Shown here: in pieces, positions 1 to 9,526 of the stretch | Layout of the letters: each line of letters starts with the position of its first letter | Numbering within the stretch: the first letter of the stretch is position 1 | DNA from: Arthrobacter sp. NicSoilB4 | GTDB taxonomy: Bacteria; Actinomycetota; Actinomycetes; Actinomycetales; Micrococcaceae | Assembly (NCBI RefSeq): GCF_019977335.1 | Contig: NZ_AP024653.1 | Span: forward strand, 2,356,001 to 2,420,000 | Length of the DNA: 64,000 bases | Direction of reading: 5' to 3' | Made by a program: the position numbers and the translations under genes | The notes under the pieces: model-generated | What the model was told of the DNA's origin: nothing | The model's input: only the letters and a program-made list of their open reading frames with translations | Databases searched by the model: none

Positions 1-619
1 CGGCGCTGATAAGGAAACCGCCCGGCTTGATGATGCCGGCCTTTTCGTACGCGATCTCCTCGGTGGTGTCACCGAGGAGGTCCGTGTGGTCCAGTGAGAT
101 CGGCGTGACCACGAAGACCTGGCCGTCGCCGACGTTGGTCGCGTCGGTGATGCCGCCCAGGCCCACCTCGATGACGGCGACGTTGACCGGCTGGTCGGCG
201 AAGACCGCGAAGCCGAGGATGGTGAGGCACTCGAAGTAGGTCAGCCGGGGCTGGCCCTCGGCCTCGAGTTCGCCGTCCACGATGGCCAGGTACGGTCGGA
301 TCTCGTCCCAGATCCGGACGAAGGTCTCATCCGGCACCGGGGCGCCGTCGATGCTGATCCGTTCGGTGACCTTGGACAGGTGCGGGCTCGTGTACCGTCC
401 GGTGCTCAGCCCGTGGGCGCGCAGCCCGGCTTCGATCATCCGTGCGGTGGAAGTCTTCCCGTTGGTGCCGGTGACGTGGATGATCGGGAACGCCTTGTTC
501 GGCTCCCCCAGGATGTCCATCGCCCGGTACAGCGGGGCCAGCCGGGGCTCCATTTTGTTTTCCGGCGCCCGGCCCAGCAGCTCGGCGTAGACGCTCTCCA
601 CGGAGAATTCGTCGGTCAT
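1..619 (-). CDS. folC: Folylpolyglutamate/dihydrofolate synthase, N-terminal part (cut by window edge)
   Basis: ATP-dependent ligase that adds glutamate to folates (often also dihydropteroate) in the cytoplasm. The visible 206 residues hold the Mur-ligase P-loop HVTGTNGKTST at about residues 48-58, the YTSPHL substrate-loop motif shortly after it, and SLDHTDLLGDT later in the domain. The gene runs off the left edge, so the C-terminal domain is not seen. The ATG lies three bases after the ileS stop, so the two genes are almost certainly co-transcribed and translationally coupled. Confidence 0.93.
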   Translation of the reverse strand, partial: MTDEFSVESVYAELLGRAPENKMEPRLAPLYRAMDILGEPNKAFPIIHVTGTNGKTSTARMIEAGLRAHGLSTGRYTSPHLSKVTERISIDGAPVPDETFVRIWDEIRPYLAIVDGELEAEGQPRLTYFECLTILGFAVFADQPVNVAVIEVGLGGITDATNVGDGQVFVVTPISLDHTDLLGDTTEEIAYEKAGIIKPGGFLISA

Positions 620-622
620 GGT

Positions 623-3600
623 TCAGGCCCCTATCTTTTCGACGGTGATCTTCAGCTCGGTGCCGTCTCCGTTGGAGGACAGACCAAGCTCCATCGTGAG
701 GGTTTCGGTGACCACCAGGTTTTCGTGGGCCTTCACGGCGTCGACGACATCCATCGTGGCGGTGACGTTGGTCCGGATCCGGTCGCTCACGTTCAAGCCG
801 GCATCCTTGCGGGCCTGCTGGATTGCACGGACCATGTCGCGGGCAATGCCCTCCGCTTCCAGTTCCGGGGTGACCTCGGTGTTGAGGACCACGAAGCCGC
901 CGCCGGGGAGGACGGCCGCTGCGCGCGAGCCCTCGCCCTCCGCGGCTTCCGCCACGACGGTTTCCAGGGTGTATTCCTGGGGCTCAAGGGCGAGCCCGCC
1001 GGCGGTGACGACGCCGGCGTCGTCGACGCTCCAGTCGCCGGACTTGGAGCCCTTGATGGCCTGCTGGACGTTCTTGCCCAGGCGCGGGCCGGCGGCCCGG
1101 GCGTTCACCACGAGCTTCTGTTCGATGCCGAACTCCTCCGGGGAGGCGCTCTCGGCGTCGAGCAGCCGGACGGAGCGCAGGTTCAGTTCATCGGCGACGA
1201 CGGTGGCGAAGCCGTCCAGCGTGTCCGCGCCGGGTGCCACGACGGTGAGCTCCTGCAGCGGCAGGCGCACGCGGAGGTTCGCGGCCTTGCGCAGCGAGGA
1301 TCCGGTGGAGCAGATCTGCTGGATCCGGTCCATGGCCTCGACTAGCCCCGGGTTGGCGGGGAACAGGTCCGCGTCCGGCCAGTCGGCCAGGTGCACGGAG
1401 CGGCCGCCGGTGAGGCCGCGCCAGATCTCTTCGGAGACCAGCGGCAGCAGCGACGCAGCGACCCGGCAGACGGTTTCCAGCGCGGTGTAGAGCGCGTCGA
1501 AGGCATCGACGTTCTCGTCGAAGAAACGCTGGCGGCTGCGGCGGACGTACCAGTTGGTGAGCATGTCCAGGTAGCCGCGGAGTTCGTCGCAGGCCCCGGA
1601 GATGTCGTAGCTGTCCAGCTGGGCGGTCATGTTCCGGACGAGGTCCCCGGTGTTGGCCATCAGGTACTGGTCCAGGGTGTCGGAGTAGCCGTCGTAGCGG
1701 AGCTTCGCGTCGTACCCGGCCGCTTGTCCTGCTGCAGCGTTAGCGGCATTGGTGTACAGCGTGAAGAAGCTGTACACGTTCCACAGCGGCAGGATGACCT
1801 GGCGGACGCCGTCGCGGATCCCCTGTTCGGTGACCACCAGGTTGCCGCCGCGCAGGATGGGGCTGGACATCAGGAACCAGCGCATCGCGTCGGAGCCGTC
1901 GCGGTCCAGGACCTCGGAGACGTCCGGGTAGTTGCGCAGGCTCTTGGACATCTTCTGCCCGTCGGAGCCCAGCACGATGCCGTGGCTGATGACGTTGCGG
2001 AAGGCCGGGCGGTCGAAGAGCGCCGTGGAGAGGATGTGGAGCATGTAGAACCAGCCGCGGGTCTGGCCGATGTACTCGACGATGAAGTCCGCCGGGTTGT
2101 GCGTGTCGAACCATTCCTCGTTCTGGAACGGGTAGTGGACCTGGCCGTAGGGCATGGAACCGGAGTCGAACCAGACGTCCAGGACGTCCTCGACGCGGCG
2201 CATCACGGACTGGCCTTCTTCCGGGGTGCGCGGGTCGTCCGGGTTCGGGCGGGTCAGTTCGTCGATGAAGGGCCGGTGCAGGTCCACCTCGCCGGCCTTG
2301 TTCAGCGGCAGGCGGCCGAAGTCGGCCTCGATCTCGGCGAGGGAGCCGTAGACGTCGGTGCGGGGGTAGTCCGGGTCGGTGGACTGCCAGACCGGGATGG
2401 GGCTGCCCCAGTAGCGGTTGCGGCTGATGGACCAGTCGCGGGCATTGGCGAGCCACTTGCCGAACTGGCCGTCCTTGACGTTGCCCGGGATCCAGTTGAT
2501 CTCCTGGTTCAGTTCGGACATGCGGTCCTTGAACTTGGTGACCTCGACGTACCAGGAGGACACCGCGCGGTAGATCAGCGGGTTGCGGCAGCGCCAGCAG
2601 TGCGGGTAGCTGTGTTCGTAGCTGGCCTGGCGGACCAGGCGGCCCTGGGCGCGGAGCACCTGGGTGATGGGCTTGTTGGCGTCGAAGACCTGGAGTCCGG
2701 CGATCTCGGCGAGGTCGCCGTGGCCGAACAACGGCAGGAACTTCGCACCCTCGTCCACGGACAGGACGACGGGGATGCCGGCCTCTTCACAGATCTTCTG
2801 GTCGTCTTCACCGTAGGCGGGGGCCTGGTGGACGATGCCGGTGCCGTCGGTGGTGGTGACGTAGTCGGCGACGAGGAAGCGCCAGGCGTTCTCGGTGCCG
2901 AACTTCTCGGCGTCGTGGAAGTAGTCCCAGAGCGGCTCGTAGGCCAGGCCGTCGAGTTCGGCGCCGGTGTGGCTGGAGGTGACGGCGGCTTCGGCCGCCG
3001 CGACACCCTCGGCACCGTCCCCGTAGCCGAGGTCCTTGGCGTAGGCGCCCAGCAGCTCCGCGGCCAGCAGGAACCTGCCGGCGACGGGAGCCTCGGCAGC
3101 GGCGGCCTTGATGCCGTGCGGGCCCGCGGGCAGGACGACGTAGTCGATGGACGGCCCGACGGCGAGCGCCAGGTTGGTGGGCAGTGTCCAGGGCGTGGTG
3201 GTCCAGGCGAGCGCCTGCACGCCGGCGAGCTGCCGGGAGAGGTCGGACTCCCCCGCCGTGATCGGGAACGTGACCGTGACGGTCTGGTCCTGGCGGTTCT
3301 TGTAGACGTCGTCGTCCATGCGCAGTTCATGGTTGGACAGCGGCGTCTCGTCCTTCCAGCAGTACGGCAGCACGCGGTAGCCGTTGTAGGTCAGGCCCTT
3401 CTCGTGCAGCTGCTTGAAGGCCCAGAGCACGGACTCCATGTACTCGACGTTGAGCGTCTTGTAGTCGTTCTCGAAGTCGACCCAGCGCGCCTGGCGGGTG
3501 ACGTAGCTCTTCCACTCGTCGGCGTACTTCATGACCGACGCGCGGCAGGCGTCGTTGAACTTGTCGATGCCCATGGCTTCGATCTGGGTCTTGTCGGTCA

Positions 3601-3991
3601 TGCCCAGCTGCTTCATGGCTTCCAGCTCGGCGGGCAGCCCGTGCGTGTCCCAGCCGAAGCGGCGCTCCACGCGGCGGCCGCGCTGGGTCTGGTAGCGGCC
3701 CACCAGGTCCTTGGCGTAGCCGGTCAGCAGGTGTCCGTAGTGCGGCAGGCCGTTGGCGAAGGGCGGACCGTCGTAGAAGACGAATTCGTTGGACCCGGGC
3801 TTTCCGCCAGGCAGGTCGGAGTCGCGCTGGTCGATGCTGGCCTGGAACGTGCCGTCCTCATCCCAGTATTTGAGGATGCGCTCTTCGATCTCCGGGAACT
3901 TCACGGAGGCGGATACGCCTGCTGCGTTGGAGGCAGAGGTGGTGGCGCCGGCGCCGGAACGTGCGGCGGAGGCCTTCGGGTAATAAGTCAT
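623..3991 (-). CDS. ileS: Isoleucyl-tRNA synthetase, type 2 (eukaryote-like)
   Basis: Charges tRNA-Ile with isoleucine and edits misactivated valine. The 1122-residue protein has the HIGH signature as HYGH at residues 84-87 and KMSKS near residue 680 ([10 protein letters not shown]). Motifs such as the [16 protein letters not shown] segment are those of the eukaryote-like type 2 enzymes, a class known for low sensitivity to mupirocin. I chose the ATG at 3991, preceded by AGGA, over an in-frame ATG ten codons upstream that lies in the leader. A T-box riboswitch precedes the gene and folC follows. Confidence 0.97.
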   Translation of the reverse strand: MTYYPKASAARSGAGATTSASNAAGVSASVKFPEIEERILKYWDEDGTFQASIDQRDSDLPGGKPGSNEFVFYDGPPFANGLPHYGHLLTGYAKDLVGRYQTQRGRRVERRFGWDTHGLPAELEAMKQLGMTDKTQIEAMGIDKFNDACRASVMKYADEWKSYVTRQARWVDFENDYKTLNVEYMESVLWAFKQLHEKGLTYNGYRVLPYCWKDETPLSNHELRMDDDVYKNRQDQTVTVTFPITAGESDLSRQLAGVQALAWTTTPWTLPTNLALAVGPSIDYVVLPAGPHGIKAAAAEAPVAGRFLLAAELLGAYAKDLGYGDGAEGVAAAEAAVTSSHTGAELDGLAYEPLWDYFHDAEKFGTENAWRFLVADYVTTTDGTGIVHQAPAYGEDDQKICEEAGIPVVLSVDEGAKFLPLFGHGDLAEIAGLQVFDANKPITQVLRAQGRLVRQASYEHSYPHCWRCRNPLIYRAVSSWYVEVTKFKDRMSELNQEINWIPGNVKDGQFGKWLANARDWSISRNRYWGSPIPVWQSTDPDYPRTDVYGSLAEIEADFGRLPLNKAGEVDLHRPFIDELTRPNPDDPRTPEEGQSVMRRVEDVLDVWFDSGSMPYGQVHYPFQNEEWFDTHNPADFIVEYIGQTRGWFYMLHILSTALFDRPAFRNVISHGIVLGSDGQKMSKSLRNYPDVSEVLDRDGSDAMRWFLMSSPILRGGNLVVTEQGIRDGVRQVILPLWNVYSFFTLYTNAANAAAGQAAGYDAKLRYDGYSDTLDQYLMANTGDLVRNMTAQLDSYDISGACDELRGYLDMLTNWYVRRSRQRFFDENVDAFDALYTALETVCRVAASLLPLVSEEIWRGLTGGRSVHLADWPDADLFPANPGLVEAMDRIQQICSTGSSLRKAANLRVRLPLQELTVVAPGADTLDGFATVVADELNLRSVRLLDAESASPEEFGIEQKLVVNARAAGPRLGKNVQQAIKGSKSGDWSVDDAGVVTAGGLALEPQEYTLETVVAEAAEGEGSRAAAVLPGGGFVVLNTEVTPELEAEGIARDMVRAIQQARKDAGLNVSDRIRTNVTATMDVVDAVKAHENLVVTETLTMELGLSSNGDGTELKITVEKIGA

Positions 3992-4265
3992 CTCGACATC
4001 CTGGGTTGAGCTGGTGAACAAATGGATTCATTCAGGATGCGAGGACGGCCCCTGCACTGTCTTTCGACAACACCGGCACCGCGGTACCACCTCACTTACC
4101 GGCACGGGTCCCGCTTCTTTGGGTAAAGAAGCTGCACCTGCGCCGGCCGCTCATTACTGCTGTGACGGGCTTACCCGTCCGGTTCTACCGGCCCTGGCGC
4201 GTGCTGACGTTGCGCCGGGGCGTTCTTCCGGAAGCTCACCGGTGATGGCCGGGTCAAAGCTGTTA
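3992..4265 (-). promoter_or_regulatory. T-box riboswitch of ileS, short stem I, translational type
   Basis: The leader read on the minus strand has the T-box core AGGTGGTACCGCGG at 4092-4079. Its UGGU (4089-4086) can pair with the ACCA end of uncharged tRNA-Ile. An AUC isoleucine specifier triplet lies at 4246-4244 inside GGCCATCACCGGTGAG, the reduced stem I layout known from actinobacterial ileS leaders. No U-tract follows the T-box, so control is probably by hiding the ribosome binding site, not by transcription termination. The sequestrator pairing was not resolved by eye. Confidence 0.9.
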
Positions 4266-4270
4266 GAAGA

Positions 4271-4297
4271 AGTCTAACAACTGGAATCCGCCCGCAA
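4271..4297 (-). promoter_or_regulatory. Candidate ileS promoter
   Basis: TAGACT at 4276-4271 with TTGCGG at 4297-4292, 15 bases apart, places transcription start near 4264, just before the T-box leader. It faces the divergent promoter at 4302. The spacing is short, so this is tentative. Confidence 0.4.
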
Positions 4298-4301
4298 TGC
4301 C

Positions 4302-4307
4302 TACACT
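4302..4307 (+). promoter_or_regulatory. -10 element, leaderless start at 4315
   Basis: TACACT is followed by seven bases and then ATG at 4315, so transcription should begin on the start codon itself. Confidence 0.55.
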
Positions 4308-4314
4308 GAGTCCC

Positions 4315-5349
4315 ATGATGTTCCGGGACCGGGGCCAGGCTGCCCCAGGAACCCCCGCGCGGACTGCGGCCGCCGGCTGGAGGGTGATGGCGGGGCTGGC
4401 TGCGGCGCCCGTCGTGGTGGTCTCCGTGTTCCGTGCCGTGCCGCGGGAATGGCCCACCACCGTTGTCCAGTTGGTGTCCTTCACTCCGTGGCTGGTGCTG
4501 CCTGCCAGCGTCTCCCTGCTGTTTGCCGTGCTGGGCCGCCGGCGGTGGATGGCCGGGGCCGCCGCGGGGCTCGTGGCCGTGCAGCTCTTCTGGCTGGTCC
4601 CGCTGGACTACGGCCAGGCCGAGGCGGATTCCGCGGAGGGAACAGCCGGGGACACCCTGGAGCTCCGGACGATGAGCCTCAATGCCAAACTCGGCAAGGC
4701 GGACGCGGCGGAAATCGTCCGGCTGGTCCGCGAGAACGGCATTACCCTGCTGACGATCCAGGAATACACCAAGGCTCTCGAAGACCGGCTTGGTGCTGCG
4801 GGGCTGGCCGAGCTGCTCCCGAACAGGATCAGTGCCCCCGCGGGCCGTGCCTCCGGGAACGCTGTCTACTCGGTCCACAAGCTGGAACGCGCAGGGACAG
4901 TGCCCGACTCCTATTTTTCGATGCCGCTGATCCGGCTCACCGCCGAGTCCCAGGGCAAGCACGCCGTCGTCGAGCTGGCGAACGTCCACACGCGGGCTCC
5001 CGTGGGCGTCGGCCTGCCGCAGTGGCGCAGCGACCTCGCCGCGCTCGGCCAAGTGGCATCCCGGCCGGGAAATGTGGTGCTGGCCGGTGACTTCAACGCC
5101 AGCTACGACCATGCCGAATTCAGGCAGCTCCTCCAGGGTGAGGGCCGGAAGGTGGTGGACGTGGGGATGGCCCAGGGATCGCGCCTGATCCCCACCTGGC
5201 CCATGGACGGCCTGCTTCTTCCCGGCATCACGATCGACCACATCGTCACCAGCCCGTCCGTGCGCAGCGCGGGCTATGCGGTGCACGCGGTGCCCGGAAC
5301 GGACCACGCCGCGATCATGGTGACGCTGTCCGTCCCTGCAGGCGGCTAG
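4315..5349 (+). CDS. Membrane-anchored endonuclease/exonuclease/phosphatase-family protein
   Basis: 344 residues. Three hydrophobic segments in the first 110 residues suggest membrane anchoring, followed by an exposed endonuclease/exonuclease/phosphatase domain. The domain shows MSLNAKLGKAD, a TIQEY metal-binding Glu, AGDFNASYDH, and the terminal IDHIV and GTDHAAI motifs that form the Asp/His catalytic set. The substrate is unknown; family members cleave nucleic acids or phosphodiesters. An ATG at 4297 is also in frame, but the -10 at 4302 would overlap it, so 4315 is preferred. Confidence 0.82.
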   Translation: MMFRDRGQAAPGTPARTAAAGWRVMAGLAAAPVVVVSVFRAVPREWPTTVVQLVSFTPWLVLPASVSLLFAVLGRRRWMAGAAAGLVAVQLFWLVPLDYGQAEADSAEGTAGDTLELRTMSLNAKLGKADAAEIVRLVRENGITLLTIQEYTKALEDRLGAAGLAELLPNRISAPAGRASGNAVYSVHKLERAGTVPDSYFSMPLIRLTAESQGKHAVVELANVHTRAPVGVGLPQWRSDLAALGQVASRPGNVVLAGDFNASYDHAEFRQLLQGEGRKVVDVGMAQGSRLIPTWPMDGLLLPGITIDHIVTSPSVRSAGYAVHAVPGTDHAAIMVTLSVPAGG

Positions 5350-5354
5350 GCCAC

Positions 5355-5419
5355 GCAACACGGGGTCACTTCCGGCCCATAAACGGGGGGTTTATGGGCC
5401 GGAAGTGACCCCGCGTTGC
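5355..5419. repeat. 65-bp near-perfect palindrome between convergent genes
   Basis: Arms of 30 bases (5355-5384 and 5390-5419) match at 29 positions around a GGGGG loop. It fills the gap between the gene ending at 5349 and the SDR ending at 5422. No T-run follows on either side, so it is longer than, and unlike, an ordinary terminator, although it could block both transcripts. Confidence 0.85.
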
Positions 5420-5421
5420 AG

Positions 5422-6198
5422 CTACGCCTTGCGGATCAGCTTGTAGTTGGCCGCCTGCGCCACCGGGCGGATCACGATCTGGTCGAGGTTGACATGGTGC
5501 GGGGCCACGACGGCGTACCGGACGACGTCGGCGACGTCCGCCGCGGTGAGGGGCTTCTCGACGCCGGCATAGACCTTCGCGGCGGCGTCCGGGTTGCCGC
5601 CCAGGCGGTTCAGCGCGAACTCTTCCGTCTGGACCAGCCCCGGAGCGACCTCGATCACGCGGAGGTTGTGCTCGGCTTCTTCGAGGCGCAGGGCGCCGGT
5701 GAGCGCATGCTGGGCGAACTTGGCAGCGTTGTAGCCGCCGCCGCCCTCATAAGCGGACAGCCCCGCCGTCGACGTCAGGTTCAGGACCGTGCCTTCACCG
5801 CAGGCCCGCAGCATCGGCAGGAACGCCCGGGTGAGCTTCATGGTGCCCAGGACGTTGACCTCGAACATCCATTCCCAGTCCTCGGTCTTGGCGTCGGCCA
5901 TTTTGTCCGCGCCGCGGGCGCCGCCGGCGATGTTGATGAGGGTGTCGATGCCGCCGGCGCGCGTCACCTCGTCGAGGAGCCGGGCGACGTCGGCGTCGTC
6001 GGTCACGTCCGCCGGAAGCGCAATGGCGCCGGTTTCTGCGGCGAGCGCCGCCAGCCGGTCCGCGCGGCGGGCGACGGCGTACACGGTCCAGCCCTCGGCC
6101 CGGAGCGCCCGCACGGTGGACTCGCCGATTCCGGTGCTGGCGCCTGTGACTACTGCCGCTTTGGCTGCTGATGTCTTGATGTCGATTTCCTCAGTCAT
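5422..6198 (-). CDS. Short-chain dehydrogenase/reductase
   Basis: 258-residue classical SDR. It has the nucleotide-binding TGASTGIG at about residues 18-25, NIAGG in place of NNAG, an LTSTAG catalytic Ser segment, and YNAAK as the YxxxK catalytic pair. The basic residues after strand two (ARRADR) point to NADP(H). The sequence resembles the YdfG-type 3-hydroxy acid dehydrogenases, but the substrate cannot be set. It has its own leaderless promoter, downstream of the DUF488 gene. Confidence 0.88.
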   Translation of the reverse strand: MTEEIDIKTSAAKAAVVTGASTGIGESTVRALRAEGWTVYAVARRADRLAALAAETGAIALPADVTDDADVARLLDEVTRAGGIDTLINIAGGARGADKMADAKTEDWEWMFEVNVLGTMKLTRAFLPMLRACGEGTVLNLTSTAGLSAYEGGGGYNAAKFAQHALTGALRLEEAEHNLRVIEVAPGLVQTEEFALNRLGGNPDAAAKVYAGVEKPLTAADVADVVRYAVVAPHHVNLDQIVIRPVAQAANYKLIRKA

Positions 6199-6204
6199 GG
6201 CACC

Positions 6205-6210
6205 ACCCTA
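6205..6210 (-). promoter_or_regulatory. -10 element, leaderless start of SDR at 6198
   Basis: TAGGGT then six bases then ATG (minus strand). The -35 region lies inside the end of the preceding DUF488 gene. Confidence 0.5.
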
Positions 6211-6215
6211 ACGTT

Positions 6216-6575
6216 TTAGTGCTGCAGGAACTCCAGCAGCACCCGGGCATGGTTCCTCTGCAGGTCCCTCGCCCCGAACAGCAGTGTCACCTTCGGGTGC
6301 CGGGCCGCCAGTTCCCTCAGGGTGTCCACGGCCGGGTTGGATTCGAGCTCCGCCTCGTAGGCGGCGCGGAAGTCGGCGAACCGTTCCTGCATGTGCGCAA
6401 ACTCCGTGCGCAGCGGCGGTGAGGGCGCCACTTCCTTGAGCCACAGCTGCAGCTGGGCGCGCTCCCTGCTGACACCGCGCGGCCAGAGCCGGTCCACCAG
6501 GACGCGGCAGCCGTCGTCGTCCGCGGGTTCGTCATAGACGCGCTTGATCACGAAACGTCCGGCAGAATCTTCCAT
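6216..6575 (-). CDS. DUF488 family protein (YeaO-like)
   Basis: 119 residues with the family hallmarks KRVYDEP, DGCRVLVDRLWPRGVSRE near the N terminus, LWLKEVAPS, and VTLLFGARD near the C terminus. The family is widespread, cytoplasmic and of unknown function. It lies 17 bases upstream of the SDR on the same strand, with a -10 of its own (TAACAT, 6582-6587) six bases before its ATG. Confidence 0.9.
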   Translation of the reverse strand: MEDSAGRFVIKRVYDEPADDDGCRVLVDRLWPRGVSRERAQLQLWLKEVAPSPPLRTEFAHMQERFADFRAAYEAELESNPAVDTLRELAARHPKVTLLFGARDLQRNHARVLLEFLQH

Positions 6576-6581
6576 TTCCGC

Positions 6582-6587
6582 ATGTTA
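6582..6587 (-). promoter_or_regulatory. -10 element, leaderless start at 6575
   Basis: TAACAT then six bases then ATG on the minus strand. Confidence 0.45.
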
Positions 6588-6647
6588 CTAAAGCCGGCCC
6601 GGGAGGCCACCGCGCCCGCCCGCGTCCGGGCGTGAAAGAATTGCTCC

Positions 6648-9254
6648 ATGGCTGAAGACACTCAGGGTACAGACACGCCCACCACCGCCCCCATCAACGT
6701 TCCGGACAAGCCCGCCCTTGAGGGGCTGGAAGACGCCCTCACCCGGCGCTGGCTTGACGAAGGGACCTACAAGTTCAACCCGGACACCACCCGGGAGCAG
6801 GTCTACTCGATCGACACTCCCCCGCCCACGGCGTCGGGTTCGCTGCACGTCGGCCACATGTTCTCCTACACGCAGACCGACGTCCTGGCGCGCTACCAGC
6901 GCATGACCGGGAAGAACGTCTTCTACCCCATGGGCTGGGACGACAACGGCCTGCCCACCGAACGCCGCGTGCAGAACTACTACGGCGTGCGCTGCGATCC
7001 CACCACCGCGTACGACGCCGGTTACCGTCCGCCAGCCGAGCCCGCCAAGAACCAGCGCGACTTCGACGTCGTCTCGCGCCGGAACTTCATCGAACTCTGC
7101 GAGGAACTCGCCGTCGAGGACGAGAAAGTCTTCGAGAACCTGTTCCAGACGCTCGGCCTGTCCGTGGACTGGGACCTGACCTACCGCACCATCGATGACA
7201 AGTCCCGCGCGATTTCCCAGCGCGCCTTCCTGGCGAACCTCGCCGCCGGCGACGCCTACATGGCGGAGGCACCCACCCTGTGGGACGTCACCTTCCGCAC
7301 CGCGGTGGCCCAGGCCGAGCTTGAGGACCGTGAGGTCGCGGGCGCCTACTACCGCTACCCGTTCTTCACTGAGGACGGCGAAAAGATCTACATCGAGACC
7401 ACCCGCCCCGAGCTGCTGGCCGCCTGCGCCGCCCTAGTGGCGAACCCCGACGACGAACGGTACCAGCCGCTGTTCGGCAAAAAGGTCACCTCCCCGCTGT
7501 TCGGCGTCGAGGTGGAGGTCAAGGCGCACCCGCTCGCGAAGGCGGACAAGGGTTCCGGCGTCGCGATGGTCTGCACGTTCGGTGACCTCACCGACGTCAC
7601 CTGGTGGCGCGAACTCCAGCTGCCCACCCGCGCGATCGTGGGCCGCGACGGCCGGATCATCGGCGAGACCCCCGAATGGATCACCACCGCCGAAGGCCGC
7701 GCGCACTTCGAAGCCATCGCCGGCAAGACCGTCTTCAGCGCCAAGGAAGCCGTGGTGGAGCTCCTGGCCGCCGCGGAGCTCCTCGACGGGGAGCCGAAGA
7801 AGATCATGCACCCGGTCAACTTCTTCGAAAAGGGCGACAAGCCCCTCGAAGTGGTGACCTCCCGCCAGTGGTACATCCGCAACGGCGGCCGGGACGCGGA
7901 ACGACGTGAGCGGCTCATTGCCCGCGGCCACGACATCGACTTCCACCCGGCCTTCATGCGCTCGCGCTACGAGAACTGGATCTCCGGGCTGAACGGCGAC
8001 TGGCTGGTCTCCCGCCAGCGCTTCTTCGGCGTGCCGGTGCCGGTCTGGTACCCGCTCGACGCCGACGGCAATCCGGACTTCGCGGCGCCGATCGTTCCGT
8101 CCGACGCGCAGCTGCCGGTGGACCCCGCAGCGGACGCGGCCCCCGGATTCGAGGAAGCCCAGCGCGACGTGCCGGGCGGCTTCACCGGCGACGCCGATGT
8201 GCTGGACACCTGGGCCACGTCCTCGCTCACGCCCCAAATCGTGGGCGGCTGGAGCACCGACGAGGCACTCTTCGCCAAGGTCTTCCCCTTTGACGTGCGC
8301 CCGCAGGCCCACGACATCATCCGGACCTGGCTGTTCTCCACTGCGGTCCGCGCCGATGCCCTGCAGGACGTCGCACCGTGGAAGCACGCAGCCATCTCCG
8401 GCTGGATCCTTGACCCGGACCGCAAGAAGATGTCCAAGTCCAAGGGCAACGTGATCGTCCCGACCGACGTGCTCGAGGAATACGGCTCGGACGCCGTCCG
8501 CTACTGGGCGGCCTCAGCCAAGCTCGGCGCAGACACGGCCTACGAGATCGCTCAGATGAAGATCGGCCGCCGCCTGGCCATCAAGCTCCTCAACGCCTCC
8601 AAGTTCGTGCTGAACCTGGGCGCCACCGAGGACTCCGTGGTGTCCTCGGACCTGTCCGTGTTGGGCAACCCCCTGGACCGCGCCGTGCTGGCGCAGCTCG
8701 CCGACGTGGTGCAGCAGGCCACGAAGGCGTTCGAGAGCTATGACTACGCCCGGGCCCTGCAGATCACGGAGAGCTTCTTCTGGCACTTCACCGATGACTA
8801 CGTGGAGCTCATCAAGGACCGGGCCTACGGCGCTGCCGGCGAGGCCGAGCAGGCCTCCGTCCTCGCGGCGCTGGCGACGAGCCTTGACACGCTGCTGCGC
8901 CTGTTCGCCCCGTTCCTGCCCTTCGCCACGGAGGAAGTCTGGAGCTGGTGGCGCACCGGTTCGGTGCACCGCGCCGACTGGCCGTCCGCCGTCGCGGTCG
9001 ACGGCGACACCACCCTGCTGGCCACCGTGGGCACCGCCCTCAGCGGTATCCGCAAGGCCAAGTCGGAGGCCAAGGTCAAGCAGCGCACCGAGGTCCTCTC
9101 CGCGACCATCACGGCCTCGGAATCCCTCACCACGCAGCTGAAGGCCGGCCTCGCCGACCTCAAGGCCGCAGCCAACGCACGCGAGCTGACCCTGGTGGGC
9201 GGCGACGGCGAACTGGCCGTGAGCGACGTCGTCCTGGCACCGGCGGAGGCGTAG
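6648..9254 (+). CDS. valS: Valyl-tRNA synthetase, type 2 (archaeal/rickettsial-like)
   Basis: 868 residues. HIGH signature as HVGH at residues 67-70 and KMSKS at 594-598. The lineage-specific segments GVRCDP, NFFEKGDKPLEV, VSRQRFFGVPVPVWY, TSSLTPQI and RPQAHDIIRTWLF are those of the archaeal-like ValRS branch also found in Rickettsia and some actinobacteria, not of the Escherichia-type enzyme. The long C-terminal coiled coil of typical bacterial ValRS is reduced. It is monocistronic, with a terminator after it. Confidence 0.95.
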   Translation: MAEDTQGTDTPTTAPINVPDKPALEGLEDALTRRWLDEGTYKFNPDTTREQVYSIDTPPPTASGSLHVGHMFSYTQTDVLARYQRMTGKNVFYPMGWDDNGLPTERRVQNYYGVRCDPTTAYDAGYRPPAEPAKNQRDFDVVSRRNFIELCEELAVEDEKVFENLFQTLGLSVDWDLTYRTIDDKSRAISQRAFLANLAAGDAYMAEAPTLWDVTFRTAVAQAELEDREVAGAYYRYPFFTEDGEKIYIETTRPELLAACAALVANPDDERYQPLFGKKVTSPLFGVEVEVKAHPLAKADKGSGVAMVCTFGDLTDVTWWRELQLPTRAIVGRDGRIIGETPEWITTAEGRAHFEAIAGKTVFSAKEAVVELLAAAELLDGEPKKIMHPVNFFEKGDKPLEVVTSRQWYIRNGGRDAERRERLIARGHDIDFHPAFMRSRYENWISGLNGDWLVSRQRFFGVPVPVWYPLDADGNPDFAAPIVPSDAQLPVDPAADAAPGFEEAQRDVPGGFTGDADVLDTWATSSLTPQIVGGWSTDEALFAKVFPFDVRPQAHDIIRTWLFSTAVRADALQDVAPWKHAAISGWILDPDRKKMSKSKGNVIVPTDVLEEYGSDAVRYWAASAKLGADTAYEIAQMKIGRRLAIKLLNASKFVLNLGATEDSVVSSDLSVLGNPLDRAVLAQLADVVQQATKAFESYDYARALQITESFFWHFTDDYVELIKDRAYGAAGEAEQASVLAALATSLDTLLRLFAPFLPFATEEVWSWWRTGSVHRADWPSAVAVDGDTTLLATVGTALSGIRKAKSEAKVKQRTEVLSATITASESLTTQLKAGLADLKAAANARELTLVGGDGELAVSDVVLAPAEA

Positions 9255-9291
9255 CCAGCGGAATCCGGCCCGCCTGTTTTCAGGCAAAGGG

Positions 9292-9334
9292 GAAGCCCCA
9301 TCAGCGTTTTGCCGTTGGTGGGGCTTCGACTTTT
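9292..9334 (+). terminator. valS terminator
   Basis: GAAGCCCCA (9292-9300) pairs with TGGGGCTTC (9319-9327), followed by GACTTTTC. Confidence 0.75.
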
Positions 9335-9526
9335 CGATTGTCACGTGACGTCTTAGACAATCTGGCAGGATCCTTGGATTTTCAGGTCTTCCTACCTCGT
9401 CACTGGTAGCCATCATCTGACTTTGCCGAAGGCTGCGTCGGATGAGTGTCACTGAATCTTTGGTTCCTGCGTCCCTCTTCTTTCGAAGTGGGTAAGTTCT
9501 ATTCTTGTCCCGCCGTTCCGGATGCA
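9335..9526. other. T-rich intergenic stretch without a gene
   Basis: About 190 bases of lower GC than the surroundings between the valS terminator and the next hairpin. No convincing ORF or ribosome binding site. ATTGTC and GACAAT form a small inverted repeat near its left end (about 9336-9362). Nothing else is identified. Confidence 0.5.

Noticed and set aside
1391..4009. 872-codon open frame on the plus strand
   Set aside because: Antisense to ileS; composition is Val/Gly/Asp-rich frame shadow of the high-GC gene and shows no motif.
4171..5361. 396-codon open frame on the minus strand over the T-box and phosphatase-fold gene
   Set aside because: Overlaps the T-box leader and a gene with clear catalytic motifs; no protein-like features.
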